Assembly: GCA_963665975.1 (NCBI GenBank)
Contig: OY762508.1
Span: 3,038,001-3,102,000, forward strand
Reading direction: 5' to 3'
Source: G963665975 sp963665975
Lineage (GTDB): Bacteria; Bacteroidota; Rhodothermia; Rhodothermales; Bin80
Length of the DNA stretch: 64,000 nucleotides
Positions 42,936 to 51,796 of this stretch are shown piece by piece. Position numbers and translations under genes: made by a program. Under the pieces are notes generated by a model. The model did no database searches and had not been told where the DNA came from. It saw only the letters and a program-made list of their open reading frames with translations. Each line of letters opens with the position of its first letter. The first letter of the stretch is position 1.

Positions 42936-44558
42936 ATGCCGGACAATCTGGCGCATATCATAACGGCCCAATCGTATGCTTCCACATTGCGTACAGTGGG
43001 AGAGGAGGCCGCACGCCTGGGCATTGAAGCCTATGCCGTTGGCGGCGTAGTGCGTGACATGCTGCTCAGGCGCACTACGACGGATCTGGATTTTGTAACC
43101 GTCGGGCCGGGAACGGGAATTCGTCTTGCGAAATCCGTGGGCCGGAAGCTGGGCGGCCACATTGTTCACGTGTACGAGAAATTCGGCACGGCGGCCATTC
43201 GCATTCCAACGCGCGAGGACCGATTGGTAACGCTCGAGTTCGTCGCGGCCCGCAAGGAAAGTTATCGTCGAACGTCGCGGAAACCCATCGTCGAAATCGG
43301 AACACTGGCGGATGACCAACGGCGGCGCGACTTTACGATCAACACTATGGCGGTGCGTCTTGGCCGGGATCGCTTCGGCGAAGTGATCGACCCGTATGAC
43401 GGGCGGAGCCACCTGCGTGAGCAGCTGATCTGTACGCCAGCGCCGCCACGCCAGACGTTCGCGGACGACCCCCTGCGCATGATTCGTGCGGCCCGCTTTG
43501 CTGCACAACTGGGCTTCACCATCGATCCGGAGGTCTTTAATGCCATGCGGGACGAAGCGCACCGCGTGGATATTCTGAGTCAGGAGCGGATCACCGACGA
43601 GCTCCAGCGGATCATGGCATCGGACAAGCCGTCGGTAGGTTACCTGATTCTCGAAAAGACAGGTATCCTGGCCCGGATTTTTCCCGAGCTCCACGCTATG
43701 AGGGGCGTAGAGACAGTTCGCGGCCAGCGGCACAAGGACAATTTCTATCATACGCTACAGGTCCTGGACAATCTGGTGGAGGCAACGAAGAGCCGGCCTG
43801 CCGAGGAAACCCTGTGGCTTCGTTGGGCGGCCCTTCTGCACGACATTGCCAAGCCCCGCGTAAAGCGCTTCGTCTCAGGTACCGGCTGGACCTTCCACGG
43901 GCACGAGGATAGGGGTGCACGCATGATTCCCAGACTCTTCCGGCGTCTAAAGCTTCCACTTGACGAACGAATGGAATACGTCCGGAAAATGATCGCCCTG
44001 CACCACCGTCCGGTGGCCCTGGTGGACGACGAGGTAACCGATGCGGCCGTGCGCCGCCTGCTCTTCGAATCAGGTGATAGCATTAATGACCTCATGGCAC
44101 TGGTGCGCGCGGACATTACGTCGAAGAATCCGCGCCGCGTCGTGCGCTATTTGAAAGCGTTTGACGAGGTGGAGAAGAAATTTGCGGAAGTGGAGGCACG
44201 GGACCGGCTACGCAACTTCCAACCTCCGGTAGACGGCCAGGAGATCATGGAAGTGGTGGGGATAGGCGAGGGTGTCGCCGTGGGTATTATCAAGGAGGCG
44301 ATACGCGAGGCCATTCTGGAGGGCGAAATCTCGAACGAGCATGATGCGGCCTTTGCCCTGCTGCTGCGCATAAAAGATGAAGCGCTGCGGCGCGGAGCGC
44401 TTTTTGACGAAGTCATGCGCAGGTTACAGGGCCCCGAACGTCGTGCAATGGGGGCGATCAAGGAGGAAATTTTTTCGGGCGATGTTCCCGAAGATCCTGT
44501 TGCCGCCTGGGAGCACCTGATGGAGGTGAAGGACCGCGCGCTTGCTGCGACGGCCTAG
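42936..44558 (+). CDS. cca: CCA tRNA nucleotidyltransferase / poly(A) polymerase with HD domain
   Basis: A 540-residue class II nucleotidyltransferase. The head has AYAVGGVVRDMLLRRTTTDL with catalytic Asp50 and Asp52 in TDLDF, and the RRDFTINTMAVRL and DPLRMIRAARFAAQLGFTID motifs of the neck and body. An HD domain follows (LLHDIAKPRV with FHGHEDRGA near residues 305-330), as in Bacteroidota Cca enzymes of 470-550 residues. The extra C-terminal 100 residues are helical. It adds or repairs the 3'-CCA end of tRNAs in the cytoplasm. A housekeeping gene, not part of the surrounding catabolic loci. Confidence 0.95.
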   Translation: MPDNLAHIITAQSYASTLRTVGEEAARLGIEAYAVGGVVRDMLLRRTTTDLDFVTVGPGTGIRLAKSVGRKLGGHIVHVYEKFGTAAIRIPTREDRLVTLEFVAARKESYRRTSRKPIVEIGTLADDQRRRDFTINTMAVRLGRDRFGEVIDPYDGRSHLREQLICTPAPPRQTFADDPLRMIRAARFAAQLGFTIDPEVFNAMRDEAHRVDILSQERITDELQRIMASDKPSVGYLILEKTGILARIFPELHAMRGVETVRGQRHKDNFYHTLQVLDNLVEATKSRPAEETLWLRWAALLHDIAKPRVKRFVSGTGWTFHGHEDRGARMIPRLFRRLKLPLDERMEYVRKMIALHHRPVALVDDEVTDAAVRRLLFESGDSINDLMALVRADITSKNPRRVVRYLKAFDEVEKKFAEVEARDRLRNFQPPVDGQEIMEVVGIGEGVAVGIIKEAIREAILEGEISNEHDAAFALLLRIKDEALRRGALFDEVMRRLQGPERRAMGAIKEEIFSGDVPEDPVAAWEHLMEVKDRALAATA

Positions 44559-44652
44559 ATCCGTCATGCGCGCAAGGCACGCGGCGCGGAATCTTGTACG
44601 CCTTCGAATCGTATCACAAGACTGGCAGAACAGACCTAATAATCCAATCGTC

Positions 44653-45039
44653 ATGCGAGAAAACAGCGAACGCAGCGCCTATCCGCATCCTGAGGATTTC
44701 GAAGTGATGCGCCCCGAATACACGGAACTGGAAGATGGCTTCTTTCAGGCCTCTATTGTTGTTGCGCCGTTCCGTGTGACGGGCAAGAGCGCGACGCGGC
44801 CTGGCGCGCGACGCGCAGCGCTCTACGAGGCCCAGAATACGTATCGATCCTACCATCCTAACTACTACGTCAAAAGCCCATTTCCCGATTCCTTCAATGA
44901 TCAGCAGGGCATGCAATGGAAGCGGATTGGCACTATGAGGCGACCCACTACCGGCGACTACATGTTTACCGATGAGACCGGGGAAGAGGACTACGCAGAC
45001 ATCGAGCAAATGCTGATGTGGGACGTACGTCCGACCTAG
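44653..45039 (+). CDS. Conserved-looking small protein of unknown function
   Basis: A 128-residue protein starting ATG 44653 (MRENSERSAYPHPEDFE). It is acidic, with an aromatic-rich middle (NTYRSYHPNYYVKSPFPDSF) and a C-terminal acidic segment GEEDYADIEQMLMWDV. No signal peptide, membrane helix or known motif is visible. It follows cca by 94 bp in the same direction. Codon usage looks like a real gene; no function can be offered. Confidence 0.6.
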   Translation: MRENSERSAYPHPEDFEVMRPEYTELEDGFFQASIVVAPFRVTGKSATRPGARRAALYEAQNTYRSYHPNYYVKSPFPDSFNDQQGMQWKRIGTMRRPTTGDYMFTDETGEEDYADIEQMLMWDVRPT

Positions 45040-45506
45040 TGTCCTGCCGTCAAGGTGTGCGTCAATCTGTGGATAACGAGGTATAGTTTGTTGACATCGG
45101 CTAACAAGCCCCAATAACGGCTATAGGGATGAGTCGTCAGACCGCCAGAAGCGCACGTAGACCTGGATTCCACCCGTTCTGGTCAGTAAGGCCATGTTGA
45201 TATCGTATCGGAGGAGAGAAAAAAAATAGTATTAGGGGTTGCATAACGGACATCATAAGTGTTTATTAGTAGTACACCGAGTTATTATTCGGATGTCAGC
45301 CCTATTATGCACAGCCGACTGTAACGAGTAATTGCTGTCGGGGCCATAGTGGTCTGTAAGCGTATTGAGGCCCTTCTCGTTTGGCGCGTGCGCGCTCTCA
45401 GGGGTGAGTAGACTCAAGGCGTTATGGATCAATCAACTAAGCAGATGAACGTCGCAGCAGATCATGTTCGCGCGTGATTCACTCCATGTCAGACGCGGAG
45501 ATAATG
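45040..45506. other. Intergenic leader region upstream of nrdJ
   Basis: 467 bp without a recognised gene. A TTGACA hexamer at 45091-45096 with AATAAC at 45113-45118 is a weak promoter candidate. A 17-codon open frame (45424-45477) ends just before the nrdJ start. I looked for a cobalamin riboswitch, plausible for a B12-dependent enzyme, but saw no B12-box and cannot support one. Confidence 0.35.
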
Positions 45507-48500
45507 ATGACCAAACAAACACGTTCGGAACCCATTTCCTTACCAGGCGCCGACGACGGTCGGAAGCGCGAACGCAACGCCAAGGGCCTTGTTATTGATC
45601 GGGTCTTTTCCAAAGAGGGCGAGAATTCATTCGATTCCGTGTCGTGGCACAAACGCGATGCCGTAATCAAGAATCCGAATGGAGAAACGGTTTTCGAGCA
45701 GAAAGACGTAGAGTTTCCCACCTCCTGGAGCATACTGGCATCTAACGTGGTGGCATCGAAGTATTTCTATGGAGATTTGGCGCGCGCACACATGGAGCCT
45801 GACCAGGGTGGACGGGAGCGTTCGCTGCGCCAACTCATCCACCGCGTAACGCGCACTATCTCGGACTGGGGTATAGAGCAGAACTATTTTGCTTCGCCAG
45901 AGGACGGAAAACGCTTTTATGATGAGTTGACCTGGCTGTGCACGCACCAGCATGGTGCATTCAACTCCCCCGTGTGGTTCAACGTGGGATTGAACAACTT
46001 GTATGACATTACGGACTCGGGTGGGAAGACCATCTTTGGGTGGGACGAAGACAAGAAGCAAGTCGTGGCGGTGGATCCGTACGAGCGTCCGCAGGGCTCG
46101 GCGTGCTTCATTATTTCTGTCGAGGACTCCATTGACAATATCTGGCAGCTGATGAGCGAAAGCGCGCGCCTGTTCAAGTTCGGCTCGGGTGTCGGATCCG
46201 ACTGGTCGACCTTGCGTGCGTCGCAGGAGAAGCTCTCGGGGGGAGGGCAGCCTAGTGGTCCAGTCAGCTTTATGCGTGTGCAGGACGCAACCGGCGGCAC
46301 CATCAAGAGTGGTGGCAAGACGCGCCGTGCGGCCATCATGCAGACGCTGAAAGTCTGGCACCCGGACGTGCTGGAGTTTGTCGAAGCCAAAATGGAAGAA
46401 GAACGCAAGGCGTGGGCGCTCATCGAACAGGGCTACAACGGATCCTTCAATGGGCCGGCCTATGGTTCGATCGCATTCCAGAACGTGAATCAGTCCGTGC
46501 GCGTGACGGACGAGTTCATGCAGGCGGCCAGTGCCGATGAGGAGTTCCCGCTTCGGGCGGTGACTACCGGAGAGATCATCGACACCGTAAAAGCGAAGGA
46601 GCTGTTGCGCAAGGTGGCCGAAGGCACCCACGTCTGTGGCGACCCGGGCATGCAGTATGAGGATACGATCCAGCGCTGGCATACGTGCAGCAATACTGCG
46701 CCGATCAACTCGAGCAATCCGTGCTCCGAGTACATGTTTCTCGACAATTCCGCGTGCAATCTGGCGAGCCTGAACCTCAGGAAGTTTCAGAACGAAGATG
46801 GCGCCTTTGAGGTAGAGCGCTTCCGCGCGGCAACGCGGATCTTCATCACCGCCATGGAAATCATCGTTGACAATGCGGGGTATCCGAGCGCGGAGATTGC
46901 CAAGAACAGCCATGCCTACCGTCCGCTCGGGCTAGGCTTCGCCAATTTGGGTGCACTGCTTATGGCGATGGGGCTACCGTATGACAGCGACGAAGGCCGT
47001 GCGGTCGCTGGTGCCATCATGTCCATTGAGCATGCCGAGGCGTACGCCCGCAGTGCGGAGATCGCAGGCAACCCGGCAATAGGCCCGTTTGATGGCTTCG
47101 CCGCCAATCGAGAGCCGATGCTTGCTGTTATCCGGCAACACCACGACGCCGTCCAGGAGATTCATGAACGGTGCCCGGAGTATCTGCGTGTGGCGGCTGA
47201 GGAGTCGTCAAGGAGGATGGTGGCGCAAGGCGAACGCCACGGCTATCGAAATGCACAGGCTACGGTGTTGGCGCCAACCGGGACCATTGCCTTTATGATG
47301 GACTGCGACACGACGGGCATTGAGCCGGACATTGCTCTGGTCAAGTACAAGCTCCTCGCGGGCAAGGGTGAAGGCATGCTCAAAATCGTCAACAAGACGG
47401 TGCCGCTAGCCTTGGTTCGGCTTGGATACAGCAAAGAGGCCGCAGATGCCATCCTCGCCTATATCGATGAGCATGACACCATCGAGAATGCGCCGGGACT
47501 GAAAGAAGAGCATCTGCCGGTGTTTGACTGCGCCTTCAAGCCATTCAAAGGAGTCCGCAGCGTGCATCATAGCGGGCACATCAAAATGATGGCAGCCTGC
47601 CAGCCGTTTGTCTCCGGAGCGATTTCGAAGACGGTAAACATGCCGGAGTCAGCCGCGCTGGAGGACATTGCAAATGCCTACGACGAGGGATGGAAACTGG
47701 GACTGAAGGCGCTGGCGATATACCGCGAAAACTCCAAGCGGAGCCAACCGCTGTCGACCTCGAAGGGAGGTAACACCAAGGCGCGAGTCGATACCTCAGG
47801 CGATGGCATGCCGATAGGCGCGGAGCCGGAAATCCTGGAGAGGGTGATCGAAAAGGTTGTTTACAAGCCTGGACGCAGGCGCCTGCCAGACGAGCGCCCT
47901 GCGGTTACCCACAAGTTCAGTGTCGCCGGCCACGAAGGATACCTGCATGTGGGACAGTACCCGGATACCAAGCTGCCGGGAGAGATTTTCATTACGATGG
48001 CCAAGCAGGGATCGACGATTTCCGGTCTCATGGATGCCTTTGCCACGAGCATCTCAATTGCCTTGCAGTATGGCGTGCCACTGGAAGATCTATGTGCGAA
48101 GTTCAGCTACATGCGCTTTGAGCCAAGCGGGTTCACCAATAACCGCTCGATCCCGATGGCGTATTCCATCATGGATTACATTTTCCGCTATCTCGCGCGC
48201 AAATTCCTGAACCAGGAGCTCATGAACGAGCACGTTGACCCGAATGAAGCGGTCACTCGGATCGTAGAGCAGGTTGGCCCGGCGACGGATGCCATGCAGA
48301 TGTCCCTGCCGTTTGATGAGAGCGGGGAGCCGACAATGGCATCGGTACTGGAGAGTGAGGGCTACACTACGGCGGAGGGAGAACTGGCAAAGAGCAAATC
48401 GGTGACTTTCCGAAACCAATCAGATGCTCCGCCGTGTTCGAATTGCGGCGCCATCACGGTGCGCAGCGGTGCATGCTATGTATGCGCACAGTGCGGCAGT

Positions 48501-48518
48501 TCTAGTGGATGCGGATAA
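45507..48518 (+). CDS. nrdJ: Adenosylcobalamin-dependent ribonucleoside-diphosphate reductase (class II)
   Basis: A 1003-residue class II ribonucleotide reductase. Signature pieces: GAFNSPVWFNVGL, FKFGSGVGSDWSTLRASQEK, TGGTIKSGGKTRRAA, NPCSEYMFLDNSACNLASLN carrying the active-site Cys, TVLAPTGTIAFMMDCDTTGI, and a TSCPD-like domain with GEIFITMAKQGSTISGLMDA. The C-terminus is a zinc-ribbon, CSNCGAITVRSGACYVCAQC. It reduces ribonucleotides to deoxyribonucleotides without oxygen dependence. Start 45507 was preferred because GGAG lies 6 nt upstream; ATG 45504 and GTG 45474 are also in frame. It appears monocistronic. Confidence 0.95.
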   Translation: MTKQTRSEPISLPGADDGRKRERNAKGLVIDRVFSKEGENSFDSVSWHKRDAVIKNPNGETVFEQKDVEFPTSWSILASNVVASKYFYGDLARAHMEPDQGGRERSLRQLIHRVTRTISDWGIEQNYFASPEDGKRFYDELTWLCTHQHGAFNSPVWFNVGLNNLYDITDSGGKTIFGWDEDKKQVVAVDPYERPQGSACFIISVEDSIDNIWQLMSESARLFKFGSGVGSDWSTLRASQEKLSGGGQPSGPVSFMRVQDATGGTIKSGGKTRRAAIMQTLKVWHPDVLEFVEAKMEEERKAWALIEQGYNGSFNGPAYGSIAFQNVNQSVRVTDEFMQAASADEEFPLRAVTTGEIIDTVKAKELLRKVAEGTHVCGDPGMQYEDTIQRWHTCSNTAPINSSNPCSEYMFLDNSACNLASLNLRKFQNEDGAFEVERFRAATRIFITAMEIIVDNAGYPSAEIAKNSHAYRPLGLGFANLGALLMAMGLPYDSDEGRAVAGAIMSIEHAEAYARSAEIAGNPAIGPFDGFAANREPMLAVIRQHHDAVQEIHERCPEYLRVAAEESSRRMVAQGERHGYRNAQATVLAPTGTIAFMMDCDTTGIEPDIALVKYKLLAGKGEGMLKIVNKTVPLALVRLGYSKEAADAILAYIDEHDTIENAPGLKEEHLPVFDCAFKPFKGVRSVHHSGHIKMMAACQPFVSGAISKTVNMPESAALEDIANAYDEGWKLGLKALAIYRENSKRSQPLSTSKGGNTKARVDTSGDGMPIGAEPEILERVIEKVVYKPGRRRLPDERPAVTHKFSVAGHEGYLHVGQYPDTKLPGEIFITMAKQGSTISGLMDAFATSISIALQYGVPLEDLCAKFSYMRFEPSGFTNNRSIPMAYSIMDYIFRYLARKFLNQELMNEHVDPNEAVTRIVEQVGPATDAMQMSLPFDESGEPTMASVLESEGYTTAEGELAKSKSVTFRNQSDAPPCSNCGAITVRSGACYVCAQCGSSSGCG

Positions 48519-48574
48519 GGCAGAATCGGACGTGGGAAGGGCTGCAGCCTGGGGAAGGGGGTTGGCTGCCGCCC

Positions 48575-50464
48575 TTACCGTCCCTGCACATTCTCATAGT
48601 AGACGAGGCCGCCACCCAGCCCGCCTGAGAAGAGGTCCTTGTCACCGTCGCCGTCAATGTCGACGAACACAATGATCGTATTGATGGGCAGCGGGAAAGG
48701 GAACCCGTCCACGGGTGCAAACTCCGGCAATTCAGGCGTGCCCATATTCCGGTAAATGGCCGCGCCATCCGCCTCGCGCCCAACCACGAGGTCCTGGTCT
48801 CCATCTCCGTCCAGGTCCGTGAACGTGGGAGCACTGCGACGGCCGACGTCGATGTCGCCATAGTTGTCGCTGACAAGCTCAAACGCAAAATCGGTGCTGT
48901 TGCCCGTGTTGCGATAAAAATTGAGATCGCCGGACGATTCGCCGATGAACAGGTCCAGATCGCCATCCCCATCAATGTCTACAAGCGCAGGCGTACAGTT
49001 ACTGCCGCGTGTGAGTTTGATGTGGATCTCCGGATCTAGCGTGAATACGGGCGCGGTGGCGTCACCGGTGTTGCGGTAATAGAACACTCCCTGGTTCCAC
49101 GTGCCAACGAACATGTCCAAGTCGCCGTCAGCATCCATATCGGCAAGCGCCGGGGCATACTGATATGCACCGGCCAGGTCAAGTGCTCCCAGCAGTTGAA
49201 AACTCGGCGCGTCGGATGCGCCCTGGTTTTCGTAGTGAAAGATGCGTCCCGTCCCGAAGTCGTCGTGCGCGATCTTGTTTGAGAGCAACAGATCCTGGTC
49301 CCCGTCACCATCCAGATCTGCAAAAGCGGGAATCGTTTCAGCACCCACGTCAATGGAAGTAAGAAACTGTTTACTGCGCAAGGTGAACTGCTGCCCGTCA
49401 GCTTCGAGAAAGTAGAAATTCTCTGCTGCTGTGTGATTCGGGTTGAAGGCGCCACCGAGGACGCCGACAAACAGATCCGCGTCGGAATCCCCGTCTATAT
49501 CGGCAAATCCCGGGGCATTGTATCCACTGGTGACCAGAGGATCGTTTGGTGGGAACGAAAGCGGCTCGTTACGGAAATCCGGGGCCTTGCATGACCCGGT
49601 GTTCGGAATCAAAAGCAGGCCCGGCTCAAAGAAGTCACCCCAAAAGAGGTCCTCGTCTCCGTCGTTGTCCACGTCATGGAATGTTAGCGTGTTGGCTCCA
49701 TGGAGGGAGGCAAATTGTGCAACGATCTCAATATCCTCAAACCGATTCGTGATGAGCTTGAAGCGCGGGAGATCTTGCTCATCCAGGCCGACGGACTCGT
49801 AGCGCAAGAGCGTACCGTCAATGCGGCCGATAAACAGATCCAATCGGCCATTGCAATCAATATCCGTAAGTGTGGGGATATTCTGCCGGTCTGCGAACAG
49901 TGACTTGCCGGAGGCATCCCTCAGCGAATCGGAAACCAGTTCGAATGTCGGGGTGGTAGGCGTGCCAACATTGCGAAACAGGCGCACATAGCTGAACGGT
50001 AGTTCACCCAGAATGTCCAGGTCCCCGTCCTGATCCACATCGTGGAGCCGATACCATTCGCCCACGTTGAGATCTTTGTACCGGTTCGTACGCCATACAA
50101 ACCGGGCCTCGGTCGGTGTGCCAACATTCTCAAAGTATTTTAGGGCCCCGGTAACCTCCTGGACGAACAGGTCCAGATCGCCGTCGCCGTCGATATCTGC
50201 AAATTGCGGCCGTGGCAGGTTCAGACCACCGAGAAAGGGATGATCCAGTGGCGTTCCTTCGCTGTTGCGCACCTCGAACGGGTACATGTCTCGCTCGAAG
50301 GCTGGCGGAAAGACCGGCTCCTGCGGTGCCAGGACACTTCGCGAACCAGAGCATCCCATGACAAGCAATGCCACCAGCCATGCCGCTCGCGCCGCCCGGT
50401 CAACGTGCAGCCGTGCCAAGACCCGTCGCGTTGGGTCCGACTTCCAACATTTTTTCGATCGCAT
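48575..50464 (-). CDS. FG-GAP/VCBS repeat lipoprotein
   Basis: About 629 residues. A lipoprotein signal ends VALLVMGCSGS. The mature protein is a beta-propeller of repeated calcium-binding FG-GAP/VCBS units, recurrently DIDGDGDLDLF, DVDQDGDLDIL and DLDGDGDQDLL, at roughly 50-60-residue spacing through to the C-terminus. Such proteins are secreted adhesins or polysaccharide-binding proteins. ATG 50464 overlaps the preceding gene by 65 bp; a TTG at 50419 would give a shorter signal (MARLHVDRAARAAWLV) and a 20-bp overlap. Last gene of a three-gene leftward operon. Confidence 0.85.
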   Translation of the reverse strand: MRSKKCWKSDPTRRVLARLHVDRAARAAWLVALLVMGCSGSRSVLAPQEPVFPPAFERDMYPFEVRNSEGTPLDHPFLGGLNLPRPQFADIDGDGDLDLFVQEVTGALKYFENVGTPTEARFVWRTNRYKDLNVGEWYRLHDVDQDGDLDILGELPFSYVRLFRNVGTPTTPTFELVSDSLRDASGKSLFADRQNIPTLTDIDCNGRLDLFIGRIDGTLLRYESVGLDEQDLPRFKLITNRFEDIEIVAQFASLHGANTLTFHDVDNDGDEDLFWGDFFEPGLLLIPNTGSCKAPDFRNEPLSFPPNDPLVTSGYNAPGFADIDGDSDADLFVGVLGGAFNPNHTAAENFYFLEADGQQFTLRSKQFLTSIDVGAETIPAFADLDGDGDQDLLLSNKIAHDDFGTGRIFHYENQGASDAPSFQLLGALDLAGAYQYAPALADMDADGDLDMFVGTWNQGVFYYRNTGDATAPVFTLDPEIHIKLTRGSNCTPALVDIDGDGDLDLFIGESSGDLNFYRNTGNSTDFAFELVSDNYGDIDVGRRSAPTFTDLDGDGDQDLVVGREADGAAIYRNMGTPELPEFAPVDGFPFPLPINTIIVFVDIDGDGDKDLFSGGLGGGLVYYENVQGR

Positions 50465-51761
50465 GGCTCTCTGTATTGATGACAGCAATAACGCCCGGGG
50501 TGCCACCAAAGTCATAGCGGGGCTGGTATGCTTCGTTCAGGTTGTTGTTGGAAATAAACACATGGCGTCCATCCGGCGATACGGCCGCGCCATGCGGTTG
50601 CGCAAGCCCTTCCACCACACCCGCGACGCTTCTGGTTGCCATGTCGACCACGGTCGCCGTTCCAGCCATCTTGTTGCCCAGCCAAAACTGACTTCCATCC
50701 GGAGTGAACACCGGATGCCAGGGTGCTGCGCCGACCTTAAGGGAGTCCACGACCACGGGAGCCGCTGGATCCGTCGTGTCAAAAAAGAACAGCGTGCCGG
50801 TCAACTGGCCGCCTACCACCATCGTTTGGCCATCGGGGGCCACCGCGAATTGGACGAACGTGTGGATCGGGCCGTCTATCGCCTGCAGCTCGACGCCTGC
50901 ATCATTATGGTCTACGGTAGCCATGCGGTTTTCCGCGAGGCTGGCTACATATACCTTATCACCGGCGGGATGAATTGCCAGAGCGTGCGGACGTGCGAAG
51001 AAAACGTCGAGCTCCTCAATCTCCATGGTAGCACGCTCTATCAGGCCGATCCGCTGCGGCGGATTGACTGCCTTCATGGAGCGACCTACGTATAGCATGT
51101 CCGCTCCGGTATGGAGCGCCAACATGCCCGGACGTTCGAAGGCGATGCGGCCGACGAGTTCGTTGCCCCGATTAAATTTCAATACTTCGTCATCCCCGAT
51201 CAGGGAGACGTACCAGAAAGAGCCGTCGGGCTCCGCTACCACGTGGTGTGGTCGTGCGTCCGCGGTAAAGCCGAGCTCGCGCAGCTTTACCGTGCGAATG
51301 ACAACCTGCGCATCCATGTCGATCACGGATATGGACGCCGCCCCCTGATTACAGGCGTACAGCAGGTTGGTAGCACCGGTGTATGGCGCTACGCCGTCGT
51401 CATTCCGTGCGCCGTTGTCAATCCAGCGCCGTACCAGATCTAATTCCTCGTCCGAGATTACATCCGCCACCGCGCTGAGTGGATCGTCCGCGCTGAGCTG
51501 CGTTGCAAGCCTGATGAGCAGGCTGCCCTCCGCGTCGAACGGAATGAGCACTTCGCCGTGCTCGCTGCCTGCGATAAGCGTGGTCCACGAGTCCAGGACC
51601 AGCCCGGTCTCACGCTCCAGGAGGGGTGCAAATTTCTCCTGCAACACAGGGAGGATGCGGGACGAGAATTCTCCAGCGTCGGTCTGGGCCAATGCTGCCG
51701 GCGCGCAAAATGCCAGCCACGCTGTCGCTGCACACGCAGCTATTCTTGCTACCTGTCGCAT
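50400..51761 (-). CDS. YncE-like beta-propeller protein, secreted
   Basis: A 453-residue exported protein with signal peptide MRQVARIAACAATAWLAFCA ending APAALAQ. Residues about 15-120 look like the cytochrome-c-type domain of planctomycete proteins (ILPVLQEKFAPLLERETGLV, ELDLVRRWIDNGA) but without a CxxCH. A seven-bladed YncE-like propeller follows (YACNQGAASISVIDMDA, LAIHPAGDKVYVASLAENRM, PVFTPDGSQFWLGNKMAGTA). Start 51761 has GGAG 5 nt upstream; ATG 51800 overlaps the upstream stop as ATGA. It is the middle gene of the surface-protein operon. Confidence 0.85.
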   Translation of the reverse strand: MRQVARIAACAATAWLAFCAPAALAQTDAGEFSSRILPVLQEKFAPLLERETGLVLDSWTTLIAGSEHGEVLIPFDAEGSLLIRLATQLSADDPLSAVADVISDEELDLVRRWIDNGARNDDGVAPYTGATNLLYACNQGAASISVIDMDAQVVIRTVKLRELGFTADARPHHVVAEPDGSFWYVSLIGDDEVLKFNRGNELVGRIAFERPGMLALHTGADMLYVGRSMKAVNPPQRIGLIERATMEIEELDVFFARPHALAIHPAGDKVYVASLAENRMATVDHNDAGVELQAIDGPIHTFVQFAVAPDGQTMVVGGQLTGTLFFFDTTDPAAPVVVDSLKVGAAPWHPVFTPDGSQFWLGNKMAGTATVVDMATRSVAGVVEGLAQPHGAAVSPDGRHVFISNNNLNEAYQPRYDFGGTPGVIAVINTESHAIEKMLEVGPNATGLGTAAR

Positions 51762-51796
51762 GTTGTCTCCGGACACGCAGGGGACTCTCAACAGCC

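Noticed and set aside
45040..45506. Cobalamin riboswitch upstream of nrdJ
   Set aside because: No B12-box consensus or supporting stems could be seen.
45627..46913. A 428-residue minus-strand open frame
   Set aside because: It is antisense to nrdJ and carries no recognisable domain.
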